From contig NZ_AP023441.1 in NCBI RefSeq assembly GCF_019976755.1, positions 2,663,501-2,727,500 of the forward strand: a stretch of 64,000 bases of DNA, in the 5' to 3' direction. The position numbers were made by a program, and so were the translations under genes. The notes under the pieces were generated by a model, which had not been told where the DNA came from, made no database searches, and saw only the letters and a list, made by a program, of their open reading frames with translations. The stretch's first letter is position 1, and every line of letters starts with the position of its first letter. Below are positions 43,826-52,523 of the stretch, one piece after another. The DNA comes from Nostoc sp. MS1. GTDB taxonomy: Bacteria; Cyanobacteriota; Cyanobacteriia; Cyanobacteriales; Nostocaceae.

Positions 43826-45430
43826 GTGCGCCTGTTAACAACAGTTGCAGCTTTACGCTGTTTTTTAACTAAACGTCGCTTGGAAAGTCAGGTTACAGTA
43901 TCAGAAGAACAGATACTAGATGGCCTCAGTAGTTGGTATCAGACAGATGTTGGTCTGGTTCCCACAATGGGTAACTTGCATCAAGGACATTTAAGCTTGA
44001 TTGAACGGGCGCGGCAAGAAAACTCCACTGTGATTGTCAGTATTTTTATCAATCCTCTGCAATTTGGCCCTAACGAGGATTATGGACGCTATCCCCGCAC
44101 TCTAGAACAAGACCGACAATTGTGCGAACAAGCTGGAGTTGATGCAATTTTTGCACCTTCTCCGGACGAAATGGGAATACCGCAGAAAAATATACAAGAA
44201 TCACAGGTTACACAAGTGATCCCTCCATCTGTTATGATATCTGGCTTGTGTGGTCGTTCTCGATTAGGTCACTTTCAGGGTGTAGCGACGATTGTAACCA
44301 AGCTTTTGAACTTGGTACAACCTGATCGAGCCTATTTTGGTCAAAAAGATGGTCAGCAGTTGGCAGTGATTAAACGGCTAGTTGCTGATTTGAATTTGCC
44401 TGTGGAAATTGTTGCTTGTCCTACTGTGCGAGAAGCATCGGGTTTGGCCTGTAGTTCTCGTAATCAGTACTTGACTGCTCAGGAAAAACAGCAGGCAGCA
44501 GTATTGTATCGCAGTTTGTTGCAAGCTGAGGCTGCATTTAAGGCTGGTGTTCGCTATAGCAGTAGGTTGCTAGAAGTGGTACAGCAGGAATTAGCTAAGG
44601 TTAGTAGTGTTTTAGTGGAATATATTGAATTGGTTGAACCGACTACGTTAATGCCGTTAGATAAAATTCAGGAGGAAGGAATGCTCGCGATCGCTGCTCG
44701 TCTTGGTGCTACACGTTTGATTGATAATACCATCTTGCGCGATCGCCAACCTATCATCGCTATTGATGGGCCTGCTGGTGCGGGAAAATCCACCGTCGCC
44801 CGTCAAGTGGCCACTCAACTAGGTCTAGTGTATTTAGATACAGGAGCTATGTACCGTGCTGTCACTTGGTTAGTACTACAACAGGGTATTGCCATTGACG
44901 ATGAGTGTGCGATCGCTGAATTAGCCAACAAGTGCAAAATAGAATTAACTCCTAGCCAAGATTTACAATCTCCGGTGCGGGTGTGGATTAATGATACGGA
45001 TGTTACCCAAGCTATTCGCACGATTGAGGTGACTTCTCAAGTATCGGCGATCGCCGCTCAAGCTGCTGTACGTCAAGCGCTAGTCAAACAACAGCAAAGC
45101 TTGGGTAAGCGTGGTGGATTAGTAGCTGAAGGTAGAGATATTGGTACTCATGTATTTCCTGAAGCAGAAGTGAAAATCTTTTTAACTGCGTCAGTAGGTG
45201 AACGCGCTCGTCGCCGCCAACAAGACTTTAAAACCCAAGGTCAATCTGAAGTAAGTTTAGAACAGCTAGAAAAAGATATCGCTGAACGCGATTGGAAAGA
45301 TAGTACTCGTAAAGTTTCTCCCCTTAAAAAAGCAGAAGATGCCATAGAACTACAAACAGATGGACTAAGCATATCAGACGTTGCCTCAAGAATTATTGAC
45401 TACTATCAACAACGCTTGTCCCAATGGTAA
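43826..45430 (+). CDS. panC/cmk: Bifunctional pantoate-beta-alanine ligase / cytidylate kinase
   Basis: The 534-residue protein is a fusion usual in cyanobacteria. Residues 1-290 are pantothenate synthetase: VPTMGNLHQGHLSLIERA with the nucleotidyltransferase HxGH (HQGH), FGPNEDYGRYPRT, YFGQKDGQQLAVI, and SSRNQYL. From about residue 310 comes CMP kinase: P-loop DGPAGAGKSTVA, YLDTGAMYRA, and the lid GLVAEGRDIGTHVFPEA. It thus joins pantothenate/CoA synthesis with pyrimidine nucleotide synthesis. The start is GTG at 43826. It is monocistronic, followed by a terminator. Confidence 0.97.
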   Translation: MRLLTTVAALRCFLTKRRLESQVTVSEEQILDGLSSWYQTDVGLVPTMGNLHQGHLSLIERARQENSTVIVSIFINPLQFGPNEDYGRYPRTLEQDRQLCEQAGVDAIFAPSPDEMGIPQKNIQESQVTQVIPPSVMISGLCGRSRLGHFQGVATIVTKLLNLVQPDRAYFGQKDGQQLAVIKRLVADLNLPVEIVACPTVREASGLACSSRNQYLTAQEKQQAAVLYRSLLQAEAAFKAGVRYSSRLLEVVQQELAKVSSVLVEYIELVEPTTLMPLDKIQEEGMLAIAARLGATRLIDNTILRDRQPIIAIDGPAGAGKSTVARQVATQLGLVYLDTGAMYRAVTWLVLQQGIAIDDECAIAELANKCKIELTPSQDLQSPVRVWINDTDVTQAIRTIEVTSQVSAIAAQAAVRQALVKQQQSLGKRGGLVAEGRDIGTHVFPEAEVKIFLTASVGERARRRQQDFKTQGQSEVSLEQLEKDIAERDWKDSTRKVSPLKKAEDAIELQTDGLSISDVASRIIDYYQQRLSQW

Positions 45431-45470
45431 TAAAAACACGCTGTTGTGATTCATACATTTGAATTTATTT

Positions 45471-45506
45471 AGGAGGTGAGTCTAGTAAAACTTACCTCCT
45501 ATTTTT
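45471..45506 (+). terminator. Terminator after panC/cmk
   Basis: AGGAGGTGAGT (45471-45481) pairs with ACTTACCTCCT (45490-45500) with one G-T wobble and an 8-base loop, followed by ATTTTT. Confidence 0.8.
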
Positions 45507-46179
45507 CTGGGCTGCTGAAAAGACTTCACAACCAGTTATGTTGCAGAGAAATTCGACTTAGTAGTGAATATATTAGAACTATTGTTGTGAAATTCATCTA
45601 ACTTTAGAGATATTTTTAGATATAAAATACTACTTCTAAAGATGGAAGTCAGTTAAAGTTGGAGATAGCTAAATAGGTTTGTATATAGGAAAATTATTTG
45701 AATCAGTTAGAACTTGTATATAGCTCTTATGAAAACTTAAGATATCAAGAGGTGATTTGAGCAGTTGACAATTTTGAGTTTTACTGTAGATAAGATATTT
45801 TTACTTAATAAGTATATCATCTTTATTTCCTTAGTATTGGCGAGGTTGAGAAACTAGTATTTATTTGGTCAATCTGTGAAAAGACAAAGACCACAGTTTA
45901 AAAGGTCTATGTTGTTCATCAATAATCCTCATATCCACAGATTCTGATTAACCTTTGCATAAAAAGTATTAGCGGTTTTTATTCATAATTCTTGATTTAC
46001 CAGATTTTGACTTATGAAAAAAACTATTTTGTCTGAGTCTTCACTTTGGTAGTAGAATGACGATGTTAAGTTTTATATCCCACCATGAAAGATATAAAAC
46101 TACTAAGCACATAACCTGTAATTTCCCAGGCTGCTCAATAGCCTTTGCATGGAAACTGGTAAAGAGAGGACTTCACAAA
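45507..46179. other. AT-rich intergenic region upstream of sodB
   Basis: About 670 bases with no supported gene. An open frame continues upstream from sodB to 46057 but its 41 extra residues are unlike the SOD family. The sodB promoter must lie here. No repeat or hairpin stands out. Confidence 0.45.
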
Positions 46180-46782
46180 ATGGCATTTGTACAGGAACCA
46201 CTACCCTACGATTTTAATGCTCTAGAGCCGTATGGCATGAAAGGTGAGACTTTTGAGTATCACTATGGCAAACATCACAAAGCCTATGTAGATAACTTGA
46301 ACAAGCTCGTCGATGGTACAGAACTAGCTGATAAATCTTTAGAAGAAGTCATCAAAACCTCCTTCAAAGATTCCTCCAAAGCAGGAATCTTTAATAACTC
46401 TGCTCAAGTATGGAACCATACCTTCTTCTGGAACTCTCTAAAACCTTCAGGTGGTGGCGCACCTACAGGTGAACTCGCAGCTAAGATTAATCAAGACTTT
46501 GGTAGCTTCGACAAGTTCAAAGAAGAATTTTCTAACGCGGCTGCTACTCAATTCGGTAGTGGTTGGGCTTGGCTGATTGATGATGGTGGTACACTCAAAG
46601 TCATCAAAACACCAAACGCCGAAAATCCCTTGGCTTATGGACAAAAAGCACTTTTGACTTTGGATGTGTGGGAACACGCCTATTACATCGACTTCAAAAA
46701 CGCTCGTCCAGCATTTATCAAGAATTACTTAGAGCAATTAGTTAACTGGGACTTTGCGGCCAAAAATTACGCTAAAGCTTAA
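46180..46782 (+). CDS. sodB: Iron superoxide dismutase
   Basis: The start is ATG 46180 (MAFVQEPLPYDFNALEPY), with AGAGAGGA 9 bases before it; the frame open further upstream is not part of the enzyme. The 200-residue protein has the metal ligands H28 (EYHYGKHHKAYV), H80 (WNHTFFW), D162 and H166 (LDVWEHAYY). Q76 in NNSAQVWNHTFFW and AATQFGSGWAWL indicate the Fe type rather than Mn. It is cytosolic (no signal peptide) and removes superoxide made by photosynthetic electron flow. A terminator follows. Confidence 0.97.
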   Translation: MAFVQEPLPYDFNALEPYGMKGETFEYHYGKHHKAYVDNLNKLVDGTELADKSLEEVIKTSFKDSSKAGIFNNSAQVWNHTFFWNSLKPSGGGAPTGELAAKINQDFGSFDKFKEEFSNAAATQFGSGWAWLIDDGGTLKVIKTPNAENPLAYGQKALLTLDVWEHAYYIDFKNARPAFIKNYLEQLVNWDFAAKNYAKA

Positions 46783-46854
46783 TTCGCTGGTGAGATAAGA
46801 GCTTGTGCTAAATCTTTAAAGCAAAATAGTTAATTAATTTTTCAACAGAACAAG

Positions 46855-46881
46855 CAGCCACGGCTTTATCGTGGCTGTTTT
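46855..46881 (+). terminator. Terminator after sodB
   Basis: CAGCCACG (46855-46862) pairs with CGTGGCTG (46870-46877), followed by TTTT. The loop has 7 bases. Confidence 0.85.
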
Positions 46882-47008
46882 GCTATCTAATTATGTAAGT
46901 GGGAAGCCAAGAGAAAAAAACTTTTGACTATAGACTATGGACTAATGACTAATAACAAATTGCCTCACTTATCATTAAAAGTAGTTAAACATTCATCATT
47001 AGAGATAC

Positions 47009-47215
47009 ATGGATAGCAGAGAACTAGCACAATATATGGAATCAACCAATAGCATTGCCAAGCCGTGGCTATTGGTACAACTACGCTTGAAGAAATTACA
47101 AGAACACCGAGATATCATTCCAGAAGATGTTTATGCTAAAGAATTAGCCGATATTCACGAAGATTTGATGAATTTAGGCGAATGGTGGCGAGGTATTGAA
47201 CATGAGGTTTTTTGA
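47009..47215 (+). CDS. Small conserved hypothetical protein
   Basis: The 68-residue soluble protein is helical and charged: MDSRELAQYMESTNSIAKPW, LRLKKLQEHRDIIPEDVYAKEL, then DIHEDLMNLGEWWRGIEHEVF. A family name is not recognised, though the sequence is not low-complexity and has good coding character. The IS630 element begins about 70 bases downstream and does not touch it. Confidence 0.55.
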   Translation: MDSRELAQYMESTNSIAKPWLLVQLRLKKLQEHRDIIPEDVYAKELADIHEDLMNLGEWWRGIEHEVF

Positions 47216-47289
47216 TTTTGCTGAATTAGCAACTGTGTTTTAATTTTTTTGTAATAGTAATCTTGACCTTGTAAGATTTACAGCACCTA

Positions 47290-48460
47290 AGTAAGTCGTG
47301 GAGAAAATTTATAAGTATGTAACAAAGAATTAAGCAGAAGAATAAGAGTTAAATTTTACACGTTGCGTACTGTAGTTTCCCTTTTCTCCTCTATTTTGAA
47401 CTCCATCAATGACAGCATAGGCAAGGTCTAATTCATCCTCAAAACTTTGAGAAGCTAGTTCATTTTTTTTCAGGTGTTGCCACTCCAATTCAATTGGATT
47501 CATCTCTGAGCAATATTTAGGTAAAAAGAAGATGTACAAACCCATCTCTTCCCACTTTGTCCATAATTGCTGAACTTCTTTGCACCGATGTATCGGGCCG
47601 TTGTCCTGAACGATGACTCTGATACGACCTGCTTTTTGGGCTTCAAGTGCTTCAAGCTCCATCATTTGAATATAGGATTTGCGTGAAACGCCACCAATCA
47701 CTAGACCGTACACAAAACTAATTAGGGGTTGAAGAAACCCAATAATACTTAACCTTCGACCCCGACGCTTACTCTGCTCCAGGCGTTTTTGCTGACCTCG
47801 GAAGTAGTAACTGTAACTGGGTTCACTCCAGGCACAAAACCCTGATTCATCCATATACTTTAAATCGATTTCTCCAGCAGCAGCAGATAATTCCAACATC
47901 TCTAAGTCTGCCTGTTTGATTTGCTGCAATACTTTGTCTTGCTTTCCTTTGTGGCTTTTTCTAGTTCGCTTCCAAATGACCCCCTTTTTTTGAGTACCTG
48001 CCTTAACCAGTCAGGACTCAATTTCACGGAGCGTTCTTGCTCTAATTTTTGGGCTAATTGAACACTATTATATGTACGTGGTTCTTGCTCCAAGCATTTT
48101 TCTAAGAACGCCATGTCAGCTTCTGCCCACCTTGATTTTCCTCCCCGCCCTGCTTTCTCCCACAGTCCTTCTAGACCTTGTTTTTCCCATCTATGCAAAA
48201 CTTCTCTTACTGTTTGGGCAGTCCAGTCAAAGTGATCTGCTATCTTCTCTACGTACCAACCATGTGCGCTTAATCTGATCACTTCGGCTCGGTCTTTCAC
48301 TTTCTGGGGTACATCTGCCGTTCTCAGGTTGAACAAAATTTTATCTTGCTTAGGAGTCAGAAATACCCTTAAACGGCTGCCCATATCCCTGTTACCTTGG
48401 TAGACACATTTATGTATTTACTTATCTTTACACACTTTGGTTTTTTCACCTTGTTCTACT
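47290..48460 (-). mobile_element. IS630-family insertion sequence
   Basis: This element of about 1.17 kb contains a two-frame IS630 transposase (described separately). Imperfect terminal inverted repeats of about 37 bp are visible when the left end (47288 on) is compared with the reverse complement of the right end (up to 48462): TAAGTA, then G-GAAAA, AAGT and TGTAA blocks align, about two-thirds identical. TA dinucleotides flank both ends (47288-47289 and 48461-48462), fitting the TA target of the family. The exact outer bases are an estimate. Confidence 0.8.
47330..48384 (-). CDS. IS630-family transposase produced by -1 frameshift (orfA 47902-48384, orfB 47330-47929)
   Basis: OrfA (160 residues) holds the N-terminal helix-turn-helix domains (SAHGWYVEKIADHFDWTAQTVREVLHRW and a second HTH). 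OrfB (199 residues) holds the DDE catalytic domain: D in KYMDESGF, D in VIVQDNGPIHR and E in LPKYCSEMNPIELEW. The frames overlap by 28 bases. At 47985-47991 the transcript has seven A followed by five G (A7G5). Slipping back one base there gives LKKKGVIWKRTRKSHKG, which joins QVLKK of OrfA to QQIKQADLEML of OrfB as in single-frame relatives. This is the expected programmed frameshift of the family, or transcriptional slippage. The element looks intact. Confidence 0.88.
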
Positions 48461-48902
48461 TATATATTTGTAGTGAGTGCTTTAGTTCTTCAATATTGAA
48501 AGCATTAAAGTGCTTACTACAAACCGACTCAACAATATATTTCTACTTTCTATAATTTTTGGACTTAGAAGATTTAAGTTATTTTTAATACAAAAATAAA
48601 ACTATATTTATAAGCCATTAGTAATGGATATCTTGGAATAGTCATTATTTATCTCAATATTTATTTACGTAAAATTACTGCAATATAGCAATATTTGTCA
48701 CTATTGCTTATGAAGGCAATTGGAAATACTCATGACCAGAAGCGTTCAGATTTGCTAACGTAGTCTTAACATATTGCAAAATTTCAATTGATTTACTAGA
48801 GAAAATAACTATTAGCACTAATCAAAAGTGCTAGGTGTGTTTCTTTTATGAGTGTGGCGTGTTGGTTTGTGAGGATTCGCGTATTGTTATTTAGAGGGGG
48901 TT
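48461..48902. other. AT-rich intergenic region
   Basis: Between the insertion sequence and the PHP gene nothing is recognised. It probably carries the PHP gene's promoter. Confidence 0.4.
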
Positions 48903-49589
48903 ATGGTTATCAATTTTGCCCGGACATCTGCTTCCACAGAATTATTAAAGCAAGTATTTCAGACAATTGATGCTCAAAGTTGTCCGAAATTATTTAACTT
49001 TCATATGCATACAGTTTATTCGGATGGTAGATTACAGCCTAATATATTGTTAGAGCAAGCGATCGCCATCGGATTACAAGGTTTTGCTATCACCGATCAC
49101 CATACCATAGGCGGATATGAAGCCGCACAAGCTTGGTTAGAGAATTGGCAATGGAACAATCCTGGGGTAGCAACTCCTTACCTATGGAGTGGCGTAGAAA
49201 TTAATGCCAACCTATTGAATGTAGAAGTGCATATTTTAGCTTATGCCTTCCAAACCGGACATTCTAGCATGAAGCCTTATCTGCAAAGAAAGCCGACTAC
49301 AGATAAAGAATATCAAGCAGGTAATGTAATAGACGCTATTCATGCAGCCGGAGGAATAGCAGTATTAGCGCACCCTGCACGTTATCGGCGATCGCACTTT
49401 GACCTAATTCCGGCTGCTGTAGAATACGGGATTAATGGTGTAGAAACATTTTACGCCTACAACAACCCCAACCCTTGGAAGCCAAGCGTCATTGAATCAG
49501 AACAAATACAAAACCTAGCCCAAGAGTACGGACTTTACAATACTTGTGGTACTGATACCCACGGTTTAAGCCTACTCCAACGCTTGTAA
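48903..49589 (+). CDS. PHP domain metal-dependent phosphoesterase
   Basis: In this 228-residue protein the PHP metal motifs are in order: FNFHMHTVYSDG near residue 37, FAITDHHTIGG near 66, SGVEINA near 100, AVLAHPARY near 160, and TCGTDTHG at the C-terminus. This matches stand-alone PHP phosphoesterases (related to histidinol phosphatase and the YciV/TrpH type). The final metal-binding Asp-His is only 10 residues from the end, so the domain is complete but tight. The substrate, a phosphate ester or oligonucleotide, is unknown. It is monocistronic. Confidence 0.9.
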   Translation: MVINFARTSASTELLKQVFQTIDAQSCPKLFNFHMHTVYSDGRLQPNILLEQAIAIGLQGFAITDHHTIGGYEAAQAWLENWQWNNPGVATPYLWSGVEINANLLNVEVHILAYAFQTGHSSMKPYLQRKPTTDKEYQAGNVIDAIHAAGGIAVLAHPARYRRSHFDLIPAAVEYGINGVETFYAYNNPNPWKPSVIESEQIQNLAQEYGLYNTCGTDTHGLSLLQRL

Positions 49590-49782
49590 AGTTGTTGTCA
49601 ACTAATGCAGAACTCCTGGTTTCCCAGCCAGGGGATATTTTTGTGAGGAAGGAAAGGCAGATCAGGGACAAAGAGACAAGAATTATTAATTATAAATTAA
49701 TCACTAATATGAAGATTTAGCTAAATATAGAATAGCCATTAATTATGTGAAATTTTATTAAGCTATTTTGGGAAATATAAGT

Positions 49783-51228
49783 ATGGCAATACTGCTTTGT
49801 TTAGTAATTGCTGAACTTCAGTATTCGCAATGCAAAGTAGTAAAGATACCTGAAGGGCAAGGAAATAAAACGATGTTCGCTACCCACAGAGTAGAAGATG
49901 CTAATGAGTTGAGCCTGCAATTAGATTCTACGTTACAAGAATTACCTGGATGGGATGTGAAGCTAGAAACTCATCTTCCAGGTAATAAATTGAATAGTCT
50001 TTTTGAGAATGAATCTTTATTGCCAGGAATTATTTTGACTGATAAACAGCATTTTGTGGGGATGATTTCGCGGCAGAAATTTTTTGAATTTATGAGTCGC
50101 CCTTATAGTTTTGGTTTGTTTTCTATGCGACCAATTCAAAGCCTGTATAATTTTATTCACCCAAAAGAGTTCATATATCCTGCAAATATGCCGATTACAG
50201 AAGCAACTCAGGCAGCATTGCAGCGATCGCCTCAATGTGTGTATGAACCAATTTTAGTCAAAAGTGCATCAGGAGAGTATAAAGTAGTAGATTTTCATCA
50301 GTTACTTTTGGCTAACTCCCAAATCCATGCTCTGACATTAACAAAACTACAACAAGTAGAACAACAATCGCAAATAGCTAAAGCAGGATTTCGTGACTTG
50401 CAAAATAACTATACCCGACTGTTGCAAAATGAAAAAATGGCAGCTTTAGGCCAGTTAGTTGCTGGTATTGCTCATGAAATTAACAATCCCATCAACTTTA
50501 TTGCTGGTAATCTCGTTCATACCATCGACTATAGCCAACAATTACTAGACTTGATTAATCTGTATCAAAAGAACTATCCGCATCCAGTAGCAGAGATTGA
50601 AGATGCGATCGCCCAAAGTGAATTAGACTTTATTACCAGTGATTTACCTACAATACTCAATTCTATGCAGAGCGGTTGCGATCGTATCGGACAAATTGTT
50701 CGCTCCTTACGTAATTTCTCTCGTCTAGATGAATCTGAGAGAAAACTCGTTGATATTCATGAAGGTATTGATAGCACTCTGTTAATTTTACACAGTCGGC
50801 TTAAAAACCAAAAAAATTATCACAATATTAGCGTTATTAAAGAATACGGCAATCTACCTTTAGTTGATTGCTATGCTGGTTTGCTTAATCAAGTATTTAT
50901 GAATCTTCTTAGTAATGCTATTGATGCTTTAGAAGAGTCAACACTACAGAATCAAACAACAACAAAACCTCAAATTATTATTCGGACAGAAATTACAAAT
51001 GATCGGCAAGTACTCGTTAGTATTGCTGATAATGGAATAGGCATTCCAGAAGAAGTACAAGAGCGCTTGTTTGATCCATTCTTTACCACAAAACCTGTAG
51101 GTAAAGGTACTGGCTTAGGTTTATCTATCTGCTATCAGATTGTTACGGAAAAACATGGAGGTCAAATTAATTGTCTCTCTATTTTGGGGCAAGGGTCTGA
51201 GTTCATTATCAAAATTCCTATTCAGTAA
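49783..51228 (+). CDS. Sensor histidine kinase with unrecognised N-terminal sensor
   Basis: The ATG at 49783 is chosen (481 residues); an in-frame TTG 15 bases earlier is unlikely. Residues 1-200 form a sensor region without membrane helices, with GIILTDKQHFVGMISRQKFFEFM and EPILVKSASGEYKVVDFHQLLLANSQ, a pair of stretches resembling two halves of a CBS-type nucleotide-binding module. A coiled coil leads to HisKA with phospho-acceptor His about 231 (GIAHEINNPINF). HATPase has NAIDAL, DNGIGIPEE and GTGLGLSICYQIV. The protein is therefore soluble or peripheral. No response regulator is next to it (orphan kinase). Confidence 0.9.
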   Translation: MAILLCLVIAELQYSQCKVVKIPEGQGNKTMFATHRVEDANELSLQLDSTLQELPGWDVKLETHLPGNKLNSLFENESLLPGIILTDKQHFVGMISRQKFFEFMSRPYSFGLFSMRPIQSLYNFIHPKEFIYPANMPITEATQAALQRSPQCVYEPILVKSASGEYKVVDFHQLLLANSQIHALTLTKLQQVEQQSQIAKAGFRDLQNNYTRLLQNEKMAALGQLVAGIAHEINNPINFIAGNLVHTIDYSQQLLDLINLYQKNYPHPVAEIEDAIAQSELDFITSDLPTILNSMQSGCDRIGQIVRSLRNFSRLDESERKLVDIHEGIDSTLLILHSRLKNQKNYHNISVIKEYGNLPLVDCYAGLLNQVFMNLLSNAIDALEESTLQNQTTTKPQIIIRTEITNDRQVLVSIADNGIGIPEEVQERLFDPFFTTKPVGKGTGLGLSICYQIVTEKHGGQINCLSILGQGSEFIIKIPIQ

Positions 51229-51514
51229 GATATCGTAAATATTTCTCCAACTTACTATTGACAATTTTCGCTAAATACTGTATTCATAATTACTTAAATC
51301 TTACAGCAGAAGATTTTTCTCGTAAATAGCTGCCGTTTGGGGATATACGGAGAAAACGAAGGTAAATTTGTTGTTAAAAAACAAAACAGGGATTGCAACA
51401 TAGAATGATTCTGTCTTAATCTGGAAAGGCAACGGCTAGTTTCCTTAACTGGCTTTACAGCCTTGGTGCTGTAACAATAAATCTCTCTAGCAAAACACAC
51501 TGTAGCCTAAAACG

Positions 51515-52384
51515 ATGAAAGCATCTGCTAAGTTCGACTTTGAGGACGAGAAATTTAATGCACCCCCTTCTCAAGTCATCCCTTGGTGTCAGATGATTAA
51601 TCCTCGGTATGGCACAGATGGTATGCAACACCACGGTTTAGCAATTAAGTTAGATAATGCTCAAGCTGTTGGTTTCCAGCCTGATGAAAATTGGCAACAG
51701 GTAGAGCATGAGTTTAGCTCTGGTATAGAAACAGTATTTATTACCAGTACGCCTCGAATAGTGATAGTGCGGCGGGGGCCTTTGTCTGTTAAGGACAGGG
51801 AAACAGGTATTAAATTAGGAACGCTGAAAGAAAATTATGATGCGTTTCTAGCAGACAAACTCAAATTTAAAACCTTTACACGTTACTTAATTTTTTTAGC
51901 AGGCGAAAATAAAAAATTTTTACATGAATCGCCATTACAATTAACCCTCAATGGTGCAGCAGGAGCTAGTTTTAGCAAAACTTATTGTGAGTTTCAACAA
52001 GGCAAAGTAACAGGTGGATTTGTAGCGGAACTCGAAAGAGCTTATGCTTTATACCGCAAGCAACCAATAACGCCAAAAGGCCCCTTATTTCATGCTCATG
52101 GTATCTTTTGTCCCATTATTGAATGTGAAGAAAGAGGGATTGAACCAAATACAGTTTTAGTCGCCTCAACTGTAGATTATGAACATCCTACAGTGGGGAA
52201 TTTGACAAGATATTTAATCGCTTCTGATGCACCAGAATCAGCAATTATTTGTAGAGCTTTTGAAGATTACAAAGATTTTGGTAAGGAACCTGTAAGAACA
52301 GAAACACCAAAAATGGCAATGGCTGGAGTTTCTAGTTCTTATATTTATCCTGATGAAGATGAGTTTGGTTATCCGCCCTATTAA
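51515..52384 (+). CDS. DUF5895-like conserved hypothetical protein
   Basis: The 289-residue protein is probably a DUF5895-type family member, from recollection only. It is soluble with no signal peptide. Early residues read MKASAKFDFEDEKFNAPPSQ and PWCQMINPRYGTDGMQHHGLAI. Central stretches are FITSTPRIVIVRRGPLSV and LTLNGAAGASFSKTYCEFQQGKV. Near the C-terminus comes an acidic YIYPDEDEFGYPPY tail. Acidic, hydrophobic C-terminal tips of this kind occur on single-stranded-DNA-binding proteins, where they recruit partners; that analogy is only suggestive. A strong hairpin follows the stop. Confidence 0.6.
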   Translation: MKASAKFDFEDEKFNAPPSQVIPWCQMINPRYGTDGMQHHGLAIKLDNAQAVGFQPDENWQQVEHEFSSGIETVFITSTPRIVIVRRGPLSVKDRETGIKLGTLKENYDAFLADKLKFKTFTRYLIFLAGENKKFLHESPLQLTLNGAAGASFSKTYCEFQQGKVTGGFVAELERAYALYRKQPITPKGPLFHAHGIFCPIIECEERGIEPNTVLVASTVDYEHPTVGNLTRYLIASDAPESAIICRAFEDYKDFGKEPVRTETPKMAMAGVSSSYIYPDEDEFGYPPY

Positions 52385-52393
52385 AGGATATTT

Positions 52394-52426
52394 TAAAAGT
52401 CTTTAATACATCATTAAAGACTTTTA
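52394..52426 (+). terminator. Hairpin after the DUF5895-like gene
   Basis: TAAAAGTCTTTAAT (52394-52407) and ATTAAAGACTTTTA (52413-52426) form a perfect 14-bp stem with loop ACATC. The T-run on the right arm is inside the stem, so termination is likely but not certain. Confidence 0.7.
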
Positions 52427-52478
52427 GCAGACCCTAAATCTTTTCCTAAGTGAAAATTTGACTGTTGACTGTTTACCC

Positions 52479-52506
52479 TGAGCGTAGCCGTTCGCGTTAG
52501 CGTCTC
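52479..52506. repeat. 28-bp repeat, identical to 11982-12009
   Basis: See the copy at 11982. Here it sits between a GACTGTTGACTGTT heptamer stretch and the end of the kinase gene, so it also lies in a gap between convergent genes. Confidence 0.6.
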
Positions 52507-52523
52507 CGTAGGAGAAAGGTTGA

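Noticed and set aside
46057..46179. Extended N-terminus of SodB
   Set aside because: The 41 upstream residues do not match the SOD family, and AGAGAGGA with ATG 46180 gives the standard enzyme start.
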